The notes beneath the pieces are model-generated. The model had not been told where the DNA came from and did no database searches. It saw only the letters and a program-made list of their open reading frames with translations. Shown here piece after piece: positions 5,799-8,117 of a stretch of DNA of 8,117 nucleotides (within the stretch, counting starts at the first letter, position 1; the number at the start of each line of letters is the position of its first letter). This DNA is from JBHHZM01 sp046758065 (GTDB taxonomy: Bacteria; Pseudomonadota; Alphaproteobacteria; JAAXGF01): assembly GCA_046758065.1 (NCBI GenBank), contig JBHHZM010000135.1:1-8117 (forward strand), given 5' to 3'. The translations under genes and the position numbers were made by a program.

Positions 5799-6989
5799 AT
5801 GTCGGATCAAGCCCAGGTTTGTGGTCGCGCGCCGTACGCCGCGGATCCGGGTCGCAGCCGAGGGCGCCTTCACCCCGAACCCGAAAGCGCGACCCGGACG
5901 CCGTTTCAGCGCGACCGCGACCGGATCATCCATTCGAGCGCATTCCGCCGTCTGATGCACAAGACCCAGGTATTCGTCTATCACGAAGGCGATCATTACC
6001 GCACGCGCCTGACCCACAGCATCGAGGTCGCCCAGATCGCGCGTTCGATCGCGCGCGTGCTCGCTCTCGACGAGGACCTCGCCGAAGCGCTGGCGCTGGC
6101 CCACGACCTCGGCCACCCGCCGTTCGGCCATGCCGGCGAGAACGCTCTCGACGAGGTGATGGCGCCTTATGGCGGCTTCGACCATAACGCCCAGACGCTG
6201 CGGGTGCTGACCAGGCTGGAGGCGCGCTACGCCGCGTTCGACGGGCTCAATCTGACTTGGGAGACGCTCGAAGGCGTGGTCAAGCACAACGGGCCGCTGC
6301 TCGGCGCCGGTCGGGAGACCGCGCTGCCGGCGGCGGTCGCCGAATACGTCGCCGGGCACGACCTCGAACTCGACACCTTTCCCGGCGCCGAGGCGCAGGT
6401 GGCGTCGCTCGCCGACGACATCGCTTACAACAACCACGACATCGACGACGGCTTGCGCGCCCGGCTGTTCGACGTCGACGGACTTGCCGAGGTGCCGCTC
6501 GCCGGCCCGGTGTTCGCCGAGGTGGCGCGGCTCTATCCGGGGATCGAGGAGACCCGGCTGATCCACGAATCGGTGCGCCGCATGATCGGTTCGATGGTTG
6601 CCGACCTGATCGACGAGACGCGCCGGCGCCTTGCCGAGGCAGGGCCGCAGAGTGTCGACGAGTTACGCCGGCTCGACCGTCCGGTGGTCGAGTTCTCCGA
6701 ACGCATGCGCAGCAACGACGCCGCCTTGAAAGCCTTTCTCCACGAGCACATGTACCGCCACGACCGGGTAACGGGAAAAAGAGACGAAGCGCAGCGCATC
6801 CTCCGTGCCCTGTTCGGCGCGCTGCTGGCGGCGCCCGGGAAGTTGCCCGAAGGTTGGCGCGAACAGGCGGCGCGCGCGGCCGACGATAGTACCCGCGCCC
6901 GGGTCGTCGTCGACTACATCGCCGGCATGACCGATCGCTATGCGATCGACGCATATGCCTTCATTTTCAACGAGCATCCGACATTATGA
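5799..6989 (+). CDS. dgt: Deoxyguanosinetriphosphate triphosphohydrolase-like protein (HD domain)
   Basis: A 396-residue dNTP triphosphohydrolase (dGTPase type 2), which removes the whole triphosphate from dNTPs and so trims the dNTP pool. The HD metal site is complete: His73 in RTRLTHSIEVAQ, His102-Asp103 in LALAHDLGHPPFGHAGE, and Asp206 in SLADDIAYNNHD. The N-terminal DPGRSRGR...EPESATRTPFQRDRDRIIHSSAFRRL (16-52) and YHEGDHYRTRL (61-71) are signature stretches. Length is usual for the alphaproteobacterial proteins. ATG 5799 gives the customary short leader before the conserved APYAADP; no Shine-Dalgarno is visible, and a weak promoter-like pair would place the transcript start near the ATG. 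Substrate preference among dNTPs cannot be read from sequence. Its TGA overlaps the argS ATG (ATGA), so the two genes are expected to be translated together. Confidence 0.95.
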   Translation: MSDQAQVCGRAPYAADPGRSRGRLHPEPESATRTPFQRDRDRIIHSSAFRRLMHKTQVFVYHEGDHYRTRLTHSIEVAQIARSIARVLALDEDLAEALALAHDLGHPPFGHAGENALDEVMAPYGGFDHNAQTLRVLTRLEARYAAFDGLNLTWETLEGVVKHNGPLLGAGRETALPAAVAEYVAGHDLELDTFPGAEAQVASLADDIAYNNHDIDDGLRARLFDVDGLAEVPLAGPVFAEVARLYPGIEETRLIHESVRRMIGSMVADLIDETRRRLAEAGPQSVDELRRLDRPVVEFSERMRSNDAALKAFLHEHMYRHDRVTGKRDEAQRILRALFGALLAAPGKLPEGWREQAARAADDSTRARVVVDYIAGMTDRYAIDAYAFIFNEHPTL

Positions 6990-8117
6990 GCAACATCTTC
7001 AGCGCGTTCAGGGACCGGATTTGCGCGATCGTCTCGGATCTGGCGCAACGGGGAACCCTGCCCGCCGGTCTCGACACCCGCGCCGTCACTGCCGAGCCGC
7101 CGCGCGATCCGGCGCATGGCGACGTAGCGACCAACGTCGCGCTTGTGCTGGCCGGGCAGGCCAAACGCAAGCCCCGCGACATCGCCGAGGCGGTGGCCGC
7201 CGAGCTTGCCGCCGAGGAAACGGTGAGCGCCGTCGAGGTCGCGGGTCCCGGCTTCATCAACCTGCGCCTCACCGAGGCGTTCTGGCATGCTCATCTCGCC
7301 GATCTGCTCACAGCCGGCGCCACGTACGGCGATTCCGGTCTCGGCGCCGGGCGCAGGGTGAATGTCGAGTATGTTTCGGTCAACCCCACGGGGCCGTTGC
7401 ACGTCGGTCACGCCCGCGGCGCGGTTTACGGCGACGCGCTTTCGTCGCTGCTCGAAAAGGCGGGCTACGACGTGACGCGCGAGTACTACATCAACGACGC
7501 CGGTGCGCAGATCGACAAGCTCGCCTACGCGGCGTATTGGCGCTATCTCGAAGCGCTCGGCAAGCGGGCGCCCGGCGGCGCGCTGGAAGCGTTTCTCGGC
7601 GACGTCGAGCTCGAATACCGCGGCGCGTATCTGGTTGCCGTGGGCGAGGCCCTCGCCGAGAAATACGGTATCCAGCTGGTCGACGCCGCGGTTTCGGAGT
7701 GGCTGCCCAAGGTGTGCGATTTCGCCATCGAGGCGATGATGGTGTTGATCCGCGACGACCTCGACGCCCTCGGCGTCCATCAGGAGGTGTTCACCTCCGA
7801 ACGCGCGCTGGTCGCCAAGGGCCGGGTCGAAAGTGCGTTCAAGCTGCTTGAAGCCAAGGGTCTGCTCTATACCGGAACGCTCGATCCGCCCAAGGGCATG
7901 AAGCCCGGGGACTGGGAGGCGCGACCGCAGACCCTGTTCCGTTCGACCGATTTTGGCGACGACGTCGACCGGCCGCTCAGGAAGTCGGACGGGAGCTGGA
8001 CCTACTTCGCCCCCGATATCGCCAACCACCTCGACAAGATTGAGCGCGGCTTCGATACCTTGATCGACGTCTGGGGCGCCGACCACGGCGGCTACGTCAA
8101 GCGCATGAAGGCGGCGG
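6986..8117 (+). CDS. argS: Arginyl-tRNA synthetase, N-terminal part (3' end outside window)
   Basis: A class I aminoacyl-tRNA synthetase that charges tRNA-Arg with arginine. I translated this frame directly; it stays open for 377 codons to the right edge, about two thirds of the usual 560-590 residues. Residues 1-95 form the ArgS-specific N-terminal domain that reads the tRNA elbow, with the hallmark DPAHGDVATNVAL (41-53) and AGPGFINLRL (86-95). The HIGH motif is His139-Val-Gly-His142 inside NVEYVSVNPTGPLHVGHARG (126-145), followed by EYYINDAGAQ (166-175). VWGADHGGYVKRM (362-374) belongs to the catalytic fold. The KMSK-like loop and anticodon-binding domain lie outside. ATG 6986 overlaps the dgt stop as ATGA and lacks its own Shine-Dalgarno, pointing to translational coupling. 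In many alphaproteobacteria dgt-argS is followed by a SPOR-domain gene and nagZ; this cannot be checked here. Confidence 0.96.
   Translation, partial: MSNIFSAFRDRICAIVSDLAQRGTLPAGLDTRAVTAEPPRDPAHGDVATNVALVLAGQAKRKPRDIAEAVAAELAAEETVSAVEVAGPGFINLRLTEAFWHAHLADLLTAGATYGDSGLGAGRRVNVEYVSVNPTGPLHVGHARGAVYGDALSSLLEKAGYDVTREYYINDAGAQIDKLAYAAYWRYLEALGKRAPGGALEAFLGDVELEYRGAYLVAVGEALAEKYGIQLVDAAVSEWLPKVCDFAIEAMMVLIRDDLDALGVHQEVFTSERALVAKGRVESAFKLLEAKGLLYTGTLDPPKGMKPGDWEARPQTLFRSTDFGDDVDRPLRKSDGSWTYFAPDIANHLDKIERGFDTLIDVWGADHGGYVKRMKAA

Noticed and set aside
5742..6566. A 274-codon minus-strand open frame opposite dgt
   Set aside because: It is the complement of conserved dgt coding sequence, with no recognisable domain, and its end would run into the erpA-dgt regulatory region.
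6938..8086. A 382-codon open frame on the minus strand opposite argS, and a 303-codon plus-strand frame over 6940-7851
   Set aside because: Both lie over argS, which has unmistakable ArgS motifs in its own plus frame. Their composition is the mirror or shifted pattern of GC-rich codons and I recognise no family in them.

Overview
The window comes from a GC-rich bacterial chromosome. Protein similarities recalled from family knowledge, and the gene order erpA <- -> dgt-argS, point to an alphaproteobacterium, probably of a Rhodospirillales/Rhizobiales-like lineage. All eight genes look intact apart from the two cut by the window edges, and codon use is uniformly G/C-ending. I see no mobile element, CRISPR array, rRNA or tRNA, and no sign of recent gene transfer. 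No stretch over about 130 bp lacks a gene.

Left part (1-2588, + strand): the C-terminal two thirds of ilvD (dihydroxy-acid dehydratase, branched-chain amino acid synthesis) is followed after 30 bp by an MlrC-type M81 metallopeptidase. The two genes may be co-transcribed.

Middle part (2622-5671, - strand, read right to left): erpA (A-type iron-sulfur carrier), then xth/exoA-like AP endonuclease, a GFA/CENP-V-fold zinc protein, and an exported metal-dependent amidohydrolase with a TTG start. The last three genes are packed with a 1-base stop/start overlap (TGATG) and a 4-base gap, so they very likely share one transcript. erpA may read into them or xth may have its own weak promoter. The amidohydrolase and the M81 gene end tail to tail with only 33 bp between them.

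Right part (5799-8117, + strand): dgt (HD-domain dNTP triphosphohydrolase) overlaps argS (arginyl-tRNA synthetase) by an ATGA junction. argS runs off the right edge and is the true gene there; the long open frames in other phases over it are shadows.

The 127-bp region between erpA and dgt is the main regulatory segment. It carries a perfect extended -10 (TGTTATAAT) directed at erpA, a second possible promoter starting with TTGACA, and a strong inverted repeat that encloses that TTGACA. dgt has no visible ribosome-binding site and may be leaderless. I found no convincing undescribed system. The points most worth a second look are this regulatory segment, the pairing of ilvD with an M81 peptidase, and the exported amidohydrolase at the end of a DNA-repair/GFA gene cluster.
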